Origin: an uncultured Gemmiger sp.
Lineage (GTDB): Bacteria; Bacillota; Clostridia; Oscillospirales; Ruminococcaceae
Assembly (NCBI GenBank): GCA_944388215.1
Contig: CALXHT010000013.1
Span: forward strand, 1-54,171
Length of the DNA stretch: 54,171 nt
Direction of reading: 5' to 3'
Shown here: piece by piece, positions 7,401-16,489 of the stretch
Numbering within the stretch: the first letter of the stretch is position 1
Layout of the letters: each line of letters opens with the position of its first letter
The notes under the pieces: model-generated
What the model saw: the letters and a program-made list of their open reading frames with translations, nothing else
What the model was told of the DNA's origin: nothing
Database searches by the model: none
Made by a program: the position numbers and the translations under genes

Positions 7401-8873
7401 CTAACGGCGTTCCAATGTTTTAATTAATGATTTGAATACACCGAAAATAGCAATATAAAATACTGTATTCAATAAAACTACTATCAAGCCATAGTAGCAA
7501 AAGTCAAATACTGTTGCAACATTAATCTCCAATTTGCTATCAGCAATTAAATTTATTCCTAAAACACTCACAGACGTTAAAATATAAACGATATATGTCA
7601 TGTATTTTTTCTTGAGAACATTCCAACTGAGATACCGTACAAAATACAGCATTCTATAAATAGTGGCGATTAACGTTCCTATTGCCACTCCAATTAGGCC
7701 GTATTTCCACACCAAGAGTGTCGAAATACTAAGATTTAGGACAGCCTCTATAATTGCTCCAAAATTCGTTTCTCTAAATTTTCCTGCTGCTAAAATCAAC
7801 AATCTATACGGCTCACGGAGTACATAAAGCATATTTGCAATCACAATAATTGTAGCAAAACCAGGTTGAAAGTAATTGGCATCATTAATGCCCGTTGTAT
7901 ATAGTGAAACAAACGGATTTATTAAAAGTATGCAAGTTGAAAATGAAACAGTTCCCAAAAACCAGAAAACTTTTTCAAATTTAGCGAAATTTGCATTCAA
8001 TTTCTCTTTATTCTTCTCCGCAATATATTTGCCTAATGCACTTTGATAACTATTTCCAATACTAGTGATAATTCCTCGCAATGCAGAAATAGCCAACATA
8101 TATACGTTATAAACGCTAACTATGTCCAATGTGGAAAACAACGTAAGCACCACAACATCTGTGTTCATATTAATAAAATGAGCTAAATTCTGAGAAAAAC
8201 CACTCCACCTATCTTTTAAGACATCTTTCGGAATTTGTACCATGAATACGTTTTTTTTTCGATATTTTGGATCTATAAAATGGCTAAAGGCCAGTGGCTG
8301 AAGAAGATAAATAAAACCCGAGCATAGTTTGACGGCATGGGCATTCGGAAAGCACATCATTATTACTACCGCTGAGACTGTATTTATTACAATCGTTACA
8401 CACGACACATAGTTCACAACATATAGCTTTTGGCTTGCCTGCAAATACAACTTGTATGTGATAGAGAAAAGATACTGTGTTAGCGTTGTTATGCTCAAGA
8501 TAAGAACCATGGTTGAGGTATACGCAAATGAAAACTGCTTGGTGATAAACAACGGATATACAAATGAGAGTATGATTGTATATACAATAAACGCTATCGC
8601 CAGTTGATTAAAGAAAGCTTGACAGGCTTCAAGAATACAGCCTATTTTTTTATCATCCTGTTCTTCAATTGGGCGATATAATTCGGCAAGTACAACTGCT
8701 CCTAATCCACCTTCTAAAAGTGAAATAAATCCAAGGAACTGTGTAACTGAAGAAATCAATCCATTCACTTCTGAACCAAAATAAGTTAATATTAATTTTG
8801 GTAGAATTAACCCCTGTGCCATTGTGGCTAATTGAAGCATAAGCGCCGAAACAGCATTCTTCCTATTATTCAT
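7401..8873 (-). CDS. Polysaccharide flippase (Wzx-like, MATE/MVF superfamily)
   Basis: About 490 residues, strongly hydrophobic throughout with roughly 12-14 membrane segments and few charged loops. It resembles the oligosaccharide flippases that move undecaprenyl-linked repeat units across the membrane (for example LILPKLILTYFGSEVNGLISS in the first segment, IGVAIGTLIATIYRMLYFVRY near the end). The ATG at 8873 has GGAG nine bases upstream; an in-frame ATG at 8888 has no such site. Its place beside glycosyltransferases and a Wzy-like polymerase supports the assignment; the substrate cannot be read from the sequence. Confidence 0.88.
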   Translation of the reverse strand: MNNRKNAVSALMLQLATMAQGLILPKLILTYFGSEVNGLISSVTQFLGFISLLEGGLGAVVLAELYRPIEEQDDKKIGCILEACQAFFNQLAIAFIVYTIILSFVYPLFITKQFSFAYTSTMVLILSITTLTQYLFSITYKLYLQASQKLYVVNYVSCVTIVINTVSAVVIMMCFPNAHAVKLCSGFIYLLQPLAFSHFIDPKYRKKNVFMVQIPKDVLKDRWSGFSQNLAHFINMNTDVVVLTLFSTLDIVSVYNVYMLAISALRGIITSIGNSYQSALGKYIAEKNKEKLNANFAKFEKVFWFLGTVSFSTCILLINPFVSLYTTGINDANYFQPGFATIIVIANMLYVLREPYRLLILAAGKFRETNFGAIIEAVLNLSISTLLVWKYGLIGVAIGTLIATIYRMLYFVRYLSWNVLKKKYMTYIVYILTSVSVLGINLIADSKLEINVATVFDFCYYGLIVVLLNTVFYIAIFGVFKSLIKTLERR

Positions 8874-8910
8874 ATCTTTTTTCTCCATTTAAGTATCATG
8901 TTATTCTACG

Positions 8911-9006
8911 TTATTTGTATTTGATTTCAGAAAAAAGATATTTTTCTTCTTTCTCGATGCTTTCGTTCTTCTGTAGCAATAGAGACACATTATTCATTAT
9001 CTCCAT
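8911..9006 (-). CDS. Possible short ORF or gene remnant (31 aa)
   Basis: In the 180-base gap between the GT4 gene and the flippase, an ATG at 9004-9006 opens a 31-codon frame rich in Glu and Lys, ending in TAA at 8911. The frame stays open upstream for several codons past the ATG without a clear Shine-Dalgarno site, so it could be the tail of a lost gene rather than a real peptide. No family recognised. Confidence 0.2.
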   Translation of the reverse strand: MEIMNNVSLLLQKNESIEKEEKYLFSEIKYK

Positions 9007-9053
9007 ACGCTCGAGTACCTCAATACATTATGATGACAGAACTACTGCAACAG

Positions 9054-10124
9054 TTATTGATGGATTCCCATAATCTCAAGATATGCTTGTCGTGTGATTC
9101 TGGCCGCATTACAATAACTGAAGAAATCAAAATAATCATTTCCCACATTGATGGGTTTGTCTCTATAGGCTCTGATGACAGCGTTTTCTACTGACTCCAC
9201 TGAATAAGGATCGCAGATATATCCAAATTCATCAAATCTGTAGTAGTTTATTGGGCAAAACCTATCATCTGACACCACGATATTACACCCATAAAAAAGT
9301 GCCTCCAATGTTACTAATCCTGGAGACTCCCTAAAAGACGGAAGAACATGCACTTTTGCGGCTTTATAATACTGAGCCAATTTAGACTGTGGTAGTTCTT
9401 CAATAAAAAATGTATTTCCCCTAATCGCTGCTAGTTCTTTTAACTGATCGATATAAAACTTCTTTCGCTTGTTCTGCTTACCAATAAAGACCAGTGGAAT
9501 GTCTTTATGCTTCATCATTGCTTGCAACAATGAAAGCTGATTTTTGGTAGGTTCCACGCGACCCACCTGCAAAACAAAATCCTGTGGCATACTGATATCT
9601 TGGTTTTCTTCTGCCAGGTTTACATCTATACAATTCGGGACAACCATCTCATTAAACTTGATTCCATATTGTTCTCTTAGGATATTGCCTTCTTCATCTG
9701 AATTCGGCAAAATGATATCACAATTCTTTAAAATGCATTCTTTAGCATTTTGATTTTTCTTTATGGATATGAATTCAAAGAACTTACTCACTGGCTGAAA
9801 TTTCCTTACAAAATTCATACTATGTGTCAATCTCATCATCTTATTTACATATCCAGAATCTCCGAAGCGCCAAATAATTGGGGAAAGGACAACCTTTATC
9901 CCTAACTGTTTCGCAGTGTTTAACATAGAATACGCAAAATCACTATTCTGCAAATTAAAAATATGCAGAATGTCATACTGACTATCGAGTTCCTCCGGCT
10001 TACTTATAATATCTATTTGAATATCATCATAGTTTTCCAGATATTCTTTTGTCTTCAACATTTGTACGGTATCTCCCCCCATGTTGGACAAGTAATCTGG
10101 TCTCATTCCAAATACAATTCGCAT
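9054..10124 (-). CDS. Glycosyltransferase family 4 protein
   Basis: 356 residues, GT-B fold. The C-terminal half shows the retaining GT4 pattern: LQVGRVEPTKNQ (nucleotide-binding start of domain 2), VHVLPSFRESPGLVTLEAL with the E-x7-E type motif, and SDDRFCP. The N-terminal domain is AT-rich and unlike other genes here. It should add one sugar to the lipid-linked repeat unit on the inner membrane face; donor and acceptor are not predictable. Ten bases separate its start from the stop of the upstream polymerase gene. Confidence 0.9.
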   Translation of the reverse strand: MRIVFGMRPDYLSNMGGDTVQMLKTKEYLENYDDIQIDIISKPEELDSQYDILHIFNLQNSDFAYSMLNTAKQLGIKVVLSPIIWRFGDSGYVNKMMRLTHSMNFVRKFQPVSKFFEFISIKKNQNAKECILKNCDIILPNSDEEGNILREQYGIKFNEMVVPNCIDVNLAEENQDISMPQDFVLQVGRVEPTKNQLSLLQAMMKHKDIPLVFIGKQNKRKKFYIDQLKELAAIRGNTFFIEELPQSKLAQYYKAAKVHVLPSFRESPGLVTLEALFYGCNIVVSDDRFCPINYYRFDEFGYICDPYSVESVENAVIRAYRDKPINVGNDYFDFFSYCNAARITRQAYLEIMGIHQ

Positions 10125-10133
10125 ACTAGCCTC

Positions 10134-11348
10134 CTAAAATGTAAATCCATAGAGAAGGAAACAAATAACCAAAAACACAACCAGCAAAAAGTTGACAACA
10201 AAAGTCTGCCTTGATATTTGGTTTCCTTGATTATCTAGACTTCCCAAAAAAGAAAAGTCTCCATTATTTAGTAATATGACCAACGGAATAACAAAAAACA
10301 TTTTATGCCTTAGTTCCGTAGCGCCTCCGTAACTAATGGCATAAATCATACTAATGTCCAGCATCAAACCAAGGCTACACCAACATCTCAAGTTAAGTTT
10401 TTTACTTATGCCTAAAGAAGTCATGGCGTATATAATCATAATAAAATTCCAAATCGATCCAATGAAATTGATAATTGGTATTTGTCCACTTTGAGTAGAA
10501 ACCCCCATCGCATCTTGCCAAACCGTTTTTGCCTGATTAAAAAAGTTGGGTGAAAGCACTACACCTATAATAGTAGCTGGTCCTATATTTTTCACTAAAC
10601 AAACTGCCGCCAAGATAGCAAAAATACCAATTTCCACCATCATCGACAATCTTTCTCTTCCGTTTAGCATAAGAAGCAATGGGAACATGAGAACCGCATA
10701 ATATGGTCTAAGCACAATAAGTATCACCATCGAGGCTACAATTTTTAATTTCCAGTATCGTTCCTTCCGGCACAAAGCACTTATCATAATTTCGATACTC
10801 AGTAACATAAACACATCTCGTAGCAGTCTAACACATCCATACCATATAGACGGTGCAAGCAGCATCATCAAGAGTGAAAAATATCTGTACTTAACAAATC
10901 TGGATCTGATCGAATTGTAGATCCTCAATGTAGAATATGCGGCCAATAAGAGTTGCCATATTGAAACAAGAAAAACAGAAACCTCAACTGGTAGGAAGGT
11001 CCATTTATATATTGTCACCACAAGGAAATATATATATATACGGTAACCCCACATCTGTATAGCATTAGCGAAAATAAAATTCCAATGGCTTGCTATTGTA
11101 TGAAATCCTTCAGAGATGTTCATGTTCTTTATCTGATTCGCCAATGACATGTAATATTGCATGTCCAAATTTGCCAATCCATTCTCATACCCCTGATTAA
11201 TAAGATACAATCGATACGGTACCGCAAATAAGCACGATATCAACGCACATATCAGAAATATTCTCTTTTCTTTTTCATCATTTATTTTAATTTCTCTTTT
11301 AATTAAATATAAGAGAAAAAAATATATACATATTATTGCCAACGCCAA
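10134..11348 (-). CDS. Putative polysaccharide polymerase (Wzy/EpsG-like membrane protein)
   Basis: 404 residues with about 10-11 hydrophobic segments and a large loop between segments in the middle (around MGVSTQSGQIPIINFIG), as in O-antigen/capsule polymerases. Sequence identity in this class is always low, so the call rests on topology and on its place between a GT4 and a pyruvyl transferase in an operon that otherwise lacks a polymerase. The likely start is the TTG at 11346-11348 with AAAGGA upstream; no better in-frame ATG is near. Confidence 0.7.
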   Translation of the reverse strand: MALAIICIYFFLLYLIKREIKINDEKEKRIFLICALISCLFAVPYRLYLINQGYENGLANLDMQYYMSLANQIKNMNISEGFHTIASHWNFIFANAIQMWGYRIYIYFLVVTIYKWTFLPVEVSVFLVSIWQLLLAAYSTLRIYNSIRSRFVKYRYFSLLMMLLAPSIWYGCVRLLRDVFMLLSIEIMISALCRKERYWKLKIVASMVILIVLRPYYAVLMFPLLLMLNGRERLSMMVEIGIFAILAAVCLVKNIGPATIIGVVLSPNFFNQAKTVWQDAMGVSTQSGQIPIINFIGSIWNFIMIIYAMTSLGISKKLNLRCWCSLGLMLDISMIYAISYGGATELRHKMFFVIPLVILLNNGDFSFLGSLDNQGNQISRQTFVVNFLLVVFLVICFLLYGFTF

Positions 11349-11395
11349 CTATCCTTTCTCTTATAACTGTCTTATACCACAAGCGATTACTCGTT

Positions 11396-12484
11396 TCATT
11401 TCAAAATATCATCAAGTTGTTGAAATGCGTTTGATGCCGAGCCAACAAGCTTTTCTCGTTGCCCAAGTATCATTTTTCCGATATCAAGAATATCAGAACT
11501 CATTTTGTCAACCTTATTTATTATTTGCTCCGAAGAGACATCTATCAATTCACCATAGTACTCATCCTGAAAGGTATTCCAGATTAGCGTGTAATCCTTT
11601 AAACCGCACATTTCTGCCAAAGATAATGTTTTATGTCCATAGGCAATTGGAACGGCTGGAACCCCCGCTAAGATGGATAACACAAGCGAATGAAAGCGCA
11701 TGCATATCGCAAATTTATATTGCTTACAGTTTCTTACAGCGGCTGCGGCATCTTTGTAGTATATTGGGCGTACCCTCCCCCGTTCAATCAGGGGCGAAAG
11801 CAAGCCTGATGAGATAATTGTATTAATCATTCTATCGTCATTTCCTTTAGTAAATGCGATCAAATCCACCGTAAAGCCCTTATCTACCAGTGCTTTTATG
11901 ACTTCAATCCATTTTTCGGTCATATCCATAAACGCCTTTTCATTATCCGGCTGCAGGTTAGCAATCGAGATTACTACTCTATCGCTTTCAGCACTATGCC
12001 CTTCTTTAATTAAATCAGAGGCAAAAACTGTGTCAGCCATGGAATGCACTGAATCAGTTTCGTCCACGCCAATTCTATCCAACACTTTTTCGCTTCTTGG
12101 AAAAAACAGATCCGCTCTTTGAGACATCCTTCGCCATAGTGCCGCACTAAAATTGCTCATTTGCTCTGAGATTCCGATTCCAAAGAAGACAACTCTTCGT
12201 CCAAGTGCTTTCCATATGCCACTTATAATGTAATAAAGTAACACCTTGGTTTTATTATCGAACGGAAACAAGCCACCAGGTCCAATGATCAGCACATCAT
12301 TGCGAAACGCACCCATCACAAGATTCTTGTAACTCCGTGGGATCTCATTCACACGCTGCAATTTATACGATTTATTCATCGGCACGGTTATTTCTCCCTG
12401 AAGATGCTGTAGCATTGTATCAAGGAGAAGATCATCGCCTAAGTTCTCGAAGCCGTACCAGCCCCACAATAAAATACGCTTCAT
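11396..12484 (-). CDS. Polysaccharide pyruvyl transferase family protein
   Basis: 362 residues of the CsaB/WcaK-type family (PF04230). WGWYGFENLGDDLLLDTM near the N-terminus, IIGPGGLFP, FFGIGIS and the C-terminal CMRFHSLVLSILAGVPAVP are the family landmarks. Members put a ketal-linked pyruvate from phosphoenolpyruvate on a sugar, which adds negative charge to the polymer; some relatives act as glycosyltransferases. Start is ATG with a plausible site upstream, 13 bases after the GT2 stop. Confidence 0.88.
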   Translation of the reverse strand: MKRILLWGWYGFENLGDDLLLDTMLQHLQGEITVPMNKSYKLQRVNEIPRSYKNLVMGAFRNDVLIIGPGGLFPFDNKTKVLLYYIISGIWKALGRRVVFFGIGISEQMSNFSAALWRRMSQRADLFFPRSEKVLDRIGVDETDSVHSMADTVFASDLIKEGHSAESDRVVISIANLQPDNEKAFMDMTEKWIEVIKALVDKGFTVDLIAFTKGNDDRMINTIISSGLLSPLIERGRVRPIYYKDAAAAVRNCKQYKFAICMRFHSLVLSILAGVPAVPIAYGHKTLSLAEMCGLKDYTLIWNTFQDEYYGELIDVSSEQIINKVDKMSSDILDIGKMILGQREKLVGSASNAFQQLDDILK

Positions 12485-12497
12485 ATCTTTTTCCTCG

Positions 12498-13334
12498 TCA
12501 GTTCATATACGCTCTTATTTGTCTTGCGGCATGCCAAATCCACCGTTCGATACGTGAGTAATGACGATATTCCTTTAAATATAATTCCCTACTCTCCTGC
12601 TGCATCTTAAGCATCCTTCTTTTGCTGTCTGGAGACGATTTTTTTATAGATACAGAGCCAAGATGCGTAATGCTAACAGTCGGTTCGTAATATGTTCTAT
12701 AGCCTTTCTGCACCAATCTTTCAGCGAGAATAACTTCCTCCCCATACAAAAAAGTTCGTTCATCCATACAATCCACTTCTGCCATTGCTTTATTTCTCAA
12801 GAGCATGCAGCAACCGTAAACCCTATAGACCTCACCCGCAGTATTCTGTTTAGAGATTCTGTACCTTCTATCCTCAAATGCCCCTAGCGATTGATTCCAC
12901 ACAGTTGGTCTTCTGCAGTATGGTGCACATACAGAACCATCAGCGTTGTAAATTTTGGGTCCGATACATGCGATGGTATCTTTTTTCTCAAGAACATCAA
13001 CTAATTCTTTCAAAATATTTTTTTCTCGTAGTTCTACATCATTGTTCAAAATCCATGAGTATTGATAACTGTGTTCTATCCCATATCTTATACCAATATT
13101 ATTTCCAGCAGCATACCCTGCATTTGACCTGTTTGCATAAAACAAATAGTTTAACTCTTTACTTTTCTTTTCCAATATCTCAGCCGATTCATTCGGTGAA
13201 CAATTGTCAACTACCATAATTGCATAGTTATCATAGTCCAAGCCCGCATGAATATCTTCTATTACTTTCAACGTAAGCTCATATGTTACGTAATTCAATA
13301 TGATAATTAACACAGCTGGTCTCATTGAATTCAT
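12498..13334 (-). CDS. Glycosyltransferase family 2 protein (rhamnosyltransferase-like)
   Basis: About 279 residues, GT-A fold. The pattern LIIILNYV, VVDNCSPNES, SNAGYAAGNNIGIRYG and the metal-binding NNDVEL is that of inverting GT2 enzymes, and the GYAAGNN type is common in rhamnosyltransferases, fitting the rml genes in the same operon. GYRTYYEPTVSITHLGS is the usual end of the catalytic domain. I set the start at the ATG at 13332-13334 (GGAAGAGAG upstream); the longer frame to 13418 reads through the upstream pseudogene's tail. Confidence 0.88.
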   Translation of the reverse strand: MNSMRPAVLIIILNYVTYELTLKVIEDIHAGLDYDNYAIMVVDNCSPNESAEILEKKSKELNYLFYANRSNAGYAAGNNIGIRYGIEHSYQYSWILNNDVELREKNILKELVDVLEKKDTIACIGPKIYNADGSVCAPYCRRPTVWNQSLGAFEDRRYRISKQNTAGEVYRVYGCCMLLRNKAMAEVDCMDERTFLYGEEVILAERLVQKGYRTYYEPTVSITHLGSVSIKKSSPDSKRRMLKMQQESRELYLKEYRHYSRIERWIWHAARQIRAYMN

Positions 13335-13353
13335 TCTCTCTTCCTTTACAAAA

Positions 13354-13830
13354 TTACTTATCCAGCATTCGTTCCTTAAAGTCATCAAATGTTCCAATTG
13401 GCTTACATAGTACCCCATCTGCTACAACACCATCTGGAATATCCTTGTAACAATACTTCCTGCGCCAATAATAACGTGATTGCCAATTTTCACATTCAAC
13501 AGTCTTGTACTATTTGTACCGATAAACACATTGTCACCTATTGTGATTTCACCGGTTCTTGCATGAAATTTTGATTTTGGCTCCATGTATTGCAACATAA
13601 AGACTGTAATATTATGATTGGCAAACGTTACACCGCTTGCCACATGGACATTATTACCGAAGCCAAACATGTGTGGCTCTGTTCCAAAATTCTACGGTTG
13701 AAGGTAGCAGTGTTCACCAATCAACTTAAAATAGCTTTTTCTTTAGGTACTCAGTGCGTGAGTCCCCCTCTTGCAAGCGAAAATACGAAACAACGTCAAA
13801 TATCTGCCAGTCCGTTCCAAATATAGTTTT
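13354..13830 (-). pseudogene. Hexapeptide-repeat acyltransferase, decayed paralogue of the gene at 15985-16473
   Basis: Three reading frames together spell a LbH acyltransferase close to the intact one at 15985-16473: an upstream piece around SRTEYLKKK, a piece around YFKLIGEHCYLQP followed by a TAG where the paralogue has Trp, the main piece FGFGNNVHVASGVTFANHN to IVTR, and a tail DIPDGVVADGV to FKERMLDK ending in TAA at 13354-13356. At least two single-base frameshifts and one nonsense codon are needed to join them. No functional product is expected. Confidence 0.8.
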
Positions 13831-13844
13831 TCGCCTTGTCCTCA

Positions 13845-14955
13845 TCAGGGCAGAAAACCACCATATATTGCTTTATACGCACTTATCGCCTCCGAAATAC
13901 CAAATTTTCGAACCTTTTCTTTATTCTTTTCCGCCTCTGCGCGCCTCACATCTGGATTAAGCATTTTTTCCATAAGTAAAACCAACCGGTCACAATCATT
14001 AGGAGCAAACATAAAGGTGGAATCTTCAAGGGCATCGGTATTTCCACGAATCTTATTTGCTATACACGGCAACCCAGATGCCATTGCTTCCATCAATGCC
14101 CCAGGTAAGCCTTCCTGAAAAGAAGGGAACACAAAGCAATCAGAAGCCTTGAGCAGTTCTTTTATGTCCGTCCGATAGCCAAGAAGCTGAACCGAATTTC
14201 CTAGCTTTTCTTCATCAATTCTGGACTGAAGTTTATTCGCATTTTTTCCTGCACCCGCAATCAGAAGAACAACCTCACTTTGATTAATTTTCTTCATCGC
14301 ATCAATCAGAATGTCATGATTCTTTCTGTCAATCAGTTCGCCAACTGTGACAAAAACTGTTTGATCTGGCTTTATCCCCAGTTCTTCTCTCTTTTCTATG
14401 CGGTCAATCTCCACATTTTGAAAGTTTTGAACATTAACACCGACTCCAAGATGTAAAATGAGTTTCCCATTCTTTCGCAGCCGAAATTTCTTTGCTCTTT
14501 CATAATCTTCTTGATTTATTGTTATAAGTATATCTGTCCAGCGTGCCAAAGCATTTTCTACCGGATAATAGAGGATCCAGTTCTTAGCTGGAGCATCCTT
14601 CCAAAAGTGGAATCCATGTGCCTGATAGATTACCGTCGGAATCTGTGCTTCATGTGCACAAATTCTCCCCAACAACCCACCAATTGGGGTATTGCAGTGT
14701 ACTACGTCATACCCCCCGAATGATTTCGGAGAGCTGTTTATGTGCAATAATATTGTTTTTTGCTCAGCGGGTTTCGAGCGAAATCAACATGTACCGTCTT
14801 AATCCCATACTTCTTCATACCCTTCTTTATCTGCATCATCCATGTTGCAAGCCATCGTAAAATCAATTCCGAGTTCCTTAGCTGCCAAAATAGCCGAACG
14901 CACAAAACCGTTTATTCTTTTTCCGGACAAACTCGTTACATATAGCAATTTCGTT
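13845..14955 (-). pseudogene. Glycosyltransferase family 4, frameshifted
   Basis: The C-terminal 270 residues are a good GT4 enzyme (VVHCNTPIGGLLGR, VTVGELIDRKNHD, FPSFQEGLPGALMEAMA). The missing N-terminus is found just upstream in other frames: KLLYVTSLSGKRINGFVRSA, then KKYGIKTVHVDFARNPLS, then NNIIAHKQLSEIIR. The frame breaks fall near 14808, at an A6 run (T6 on +, 14756-14761) and at a G6 run (C6 on +, 14712-14717). Two of three are one-base homopolymer changes, so the gene could be decayed, phase-variable or affected by read errors. No clean start codon is seen next to the AGGAG site at about 14965. Confidence 0.75.
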
Positions 14956-14970
14956 CTCTATTCTCCTCTT

Positions 14971-15972
14971 TTAATTTCTCGGCTCATACCTCTCTGGTGT
15001 ATAATGAATCACACGCGTACCACCATCTTCAAACTCAAAAGGAATATACATCAAATCACGCATTGCCCAACGAACAGCATCCTGATGCTCCAGCTGCACA
15101 TAGAACACGAGGAATCCTCCGCCACCAGCACCGAGCAGTTTTCCACCCAGTGCGCCGGCAGCCATGCCTTTTGCGTACAAATCATCAATGCTGTTGGTCG
15201 AAACAGCCGAACCGGTTTGACGTTTCAGTTTCCAAGTATGATCAAGCATTCTGCCAAAATCATCGAGGTCAGTGTTCTTGTCCGTCAAAACACGCTCCGC
15301 ATCATCAACGAGTGCAAGCATCTCCTTAAGTTGAGCAGTCTTATCCTGTTTCCCTACAGCGTTCGCTTTCTGCACATCGGACGAGAAACGAGTAAAGCCC
15401 GTAAAGAACATCATCAGATTCTTATTAAGCTGCTTTTTGCGTTCCGGCGAAATGATAACAGGCAGTACTTCGTAGCCATCTGCATTGAAGTTGATGCGGT
15501 TAAAACCGCCAAAAGACGCTGCAATCTGATCTTGCCAGCCGCCGGCCTCCTGGCACAGGTTGCGCTCAAGGTAAATTGCTTCGTCCGCCAATTTTTTCTT
15601 GTCCGCATATTTGCCTTTGAGTGCGTAAAATGCGTTCAGCATTCCAACAGCGAAGGAACTGGATGTTCCCAAACCAGAACGAGCCGGGAGATCAGCTTCA
15701 TATGTAAGACGAATCTCATGCATATCCATCATCTTCATTGCATTTCGAATCGCCGGATGCTGAATATCATCAATGTTTGTTACACGCTCGGTCTTTGAAT
15801 AAGACAGTTCTGTGGAATAATCAAAGAAGCGTGGAAGGTGACGGACATTCACATAGCAATATTTGTCGAATGTGGTGGAAAGTACAGCTCCACCGTGCTC
15901 TTTAAAAAAGCTCTCCATATCGGTGCCTCCACCAAAGAAGGACATCCGAAAAGGGGTTTTTGTGATAATCAT
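14971..15972 (-). CDS. hddA: D-glycero-alpha-D-manno-heptose 7-phosphate kinase
   Basis: 333 residues, GHMP kinase. It phosphorylates heptose-7-phosphate at C1 in the GDP-heptose route, between GmhA and GmhB. TPFRMSFFGGGTDM at residues 5-18 is the substrate-side motif, PARSGLGTSSSFAVGM the ATP-binding loop, and KLLGAGGGGFLVFYV the C-terminal GHMP motif. Fucokinase-type GHMP enzymes look similar, but the TPFRMSFFGGGTD start plus gmhA and HddC-GmhB nearby favour HddA. It is separated from the other heptose genes by about 12 kb of the same operon. Confidence 0.9.
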   Translation of the reverse strand: MIITKTPFRMSFFGGGTDMESFFKEHGGAVLSTTFDKYCYVNVRHLPRFFDYSTELSYSKTERVTNIDDIQHPAIRNAMKMMDMHEIRLTYEADLPARSGLGTSSSFAVGMLNAFYALKGKYADKKKLADEAIYLERNLCQEAGGWQDQIAASFGGFNRINFNADGYEVLPVIISPERKKQLNKNLMMFFTGFTRFSSDVQKANAVGKQDKTAQLKEMLALVDDAERVLTDKNTDLDDFGRMLDHTWKLKRQTGSAVSTNSIDDLYAKGMAAGALGGKLLGAGGGGFLVFYVQLEHQDAVRWAMRDLMYIPFEFEDGGTRVIHYTPERYEPRN

Positions 15973-15984
15973 ATTGTCATTTCC

Positions 15985-16473
15985 TTAATCTAACGCATCA
16001 TTAATTTGCAGTTTTTTCTGATAGTCTTCAAATTTCCCAATCACTTTGCACGGAACTCCCGCTGCGACTGTACCACTTGGAATGTTCTTATTCACCAGGC
16101 TTCCAGCCCCAATAATTACATTGTCACCAATTGTTACATCATATAGAATTCGGGAACCGGCACCGATAAAGACATTGCTTCCGATTTTTATTTCGCCACG
16201 ACGTGCTTTATACCGATGTTCCTTATCCATATGAGAAAACATCATGCAGGTGATATCATGGTTAATAAATGTAACGCCACTCGCCACATGGACATTATCT
16301 CCAAAGCTAATCAATTCTGGCTCTGTTCCAAAATTCCACGGTTGTAGATAGACGTGTTCACCAATAGCCTTAAAGTAACATTTTTTCTTTAGATATTCAG
16401 CACGAGAGTACCCCCCCCCCCCCGCTAAAAATATGCGTAATAGCATCACATATCTTTTCAATCTATTCCACAT
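15985..16473 (-). CDS. Hexapeptide-repeat (LbH) O-acyltransferase with G13 tract
   Basis: About 162 residues of left-handed beta-helix repeats (FGDNVHVASGVTF, IGSNVFIGAGSRI, IGDNVIIGAGSLV), ending in the VAAGVPCKVIG cap of maltose/galactoside O-acetyltransferase relatives; INHDI holds the catalytic His. It probably O-acetylates a sugar of the repeat unit. Start at 16473 fits GGGGAA six bases upstream. The coding strand carries 13 consecutive G (16411-16423) at codons 17-21, giving Ala-Gly-Gly-Gly-Gly; the present length keeps the frame open. An earlier in-frame ATG at 16497 would overlap the upstream GT gene. Confidence 0.85.
   Translation of the reverse strand: MWNRLKRYVMLLRIFLAGGGGYSRAEYLKKKCYFKAIGEHVYLQPWNFGTEPELISFGDNVHVASGVTFINHDITCMMFSHMDKEHRYKARRGEIKIGSNVFIGAGSRILYDVTIGDNVIIGAGSLVNKNIPSGTVAAGVPCKVIGKFEDYQKKLQINDALD
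16411..16423 (-). repeat. G13 homopolymer inside the acyltransferase gene (possible phase-variation tract)
   Basis: Thirteen C on the + strand, G on the coding strand, beginning about 50 bases into the gene. Adding or losing one base would shift the frame and end translation early. This is the classic arrangement for slipped-strand ON/OFF switching of surface-glycan enzymes; the sequence as given is in the ON state. Confidence 0.75.
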
Positions 16474-16489
16474 GCTATTTTCCCCACTT

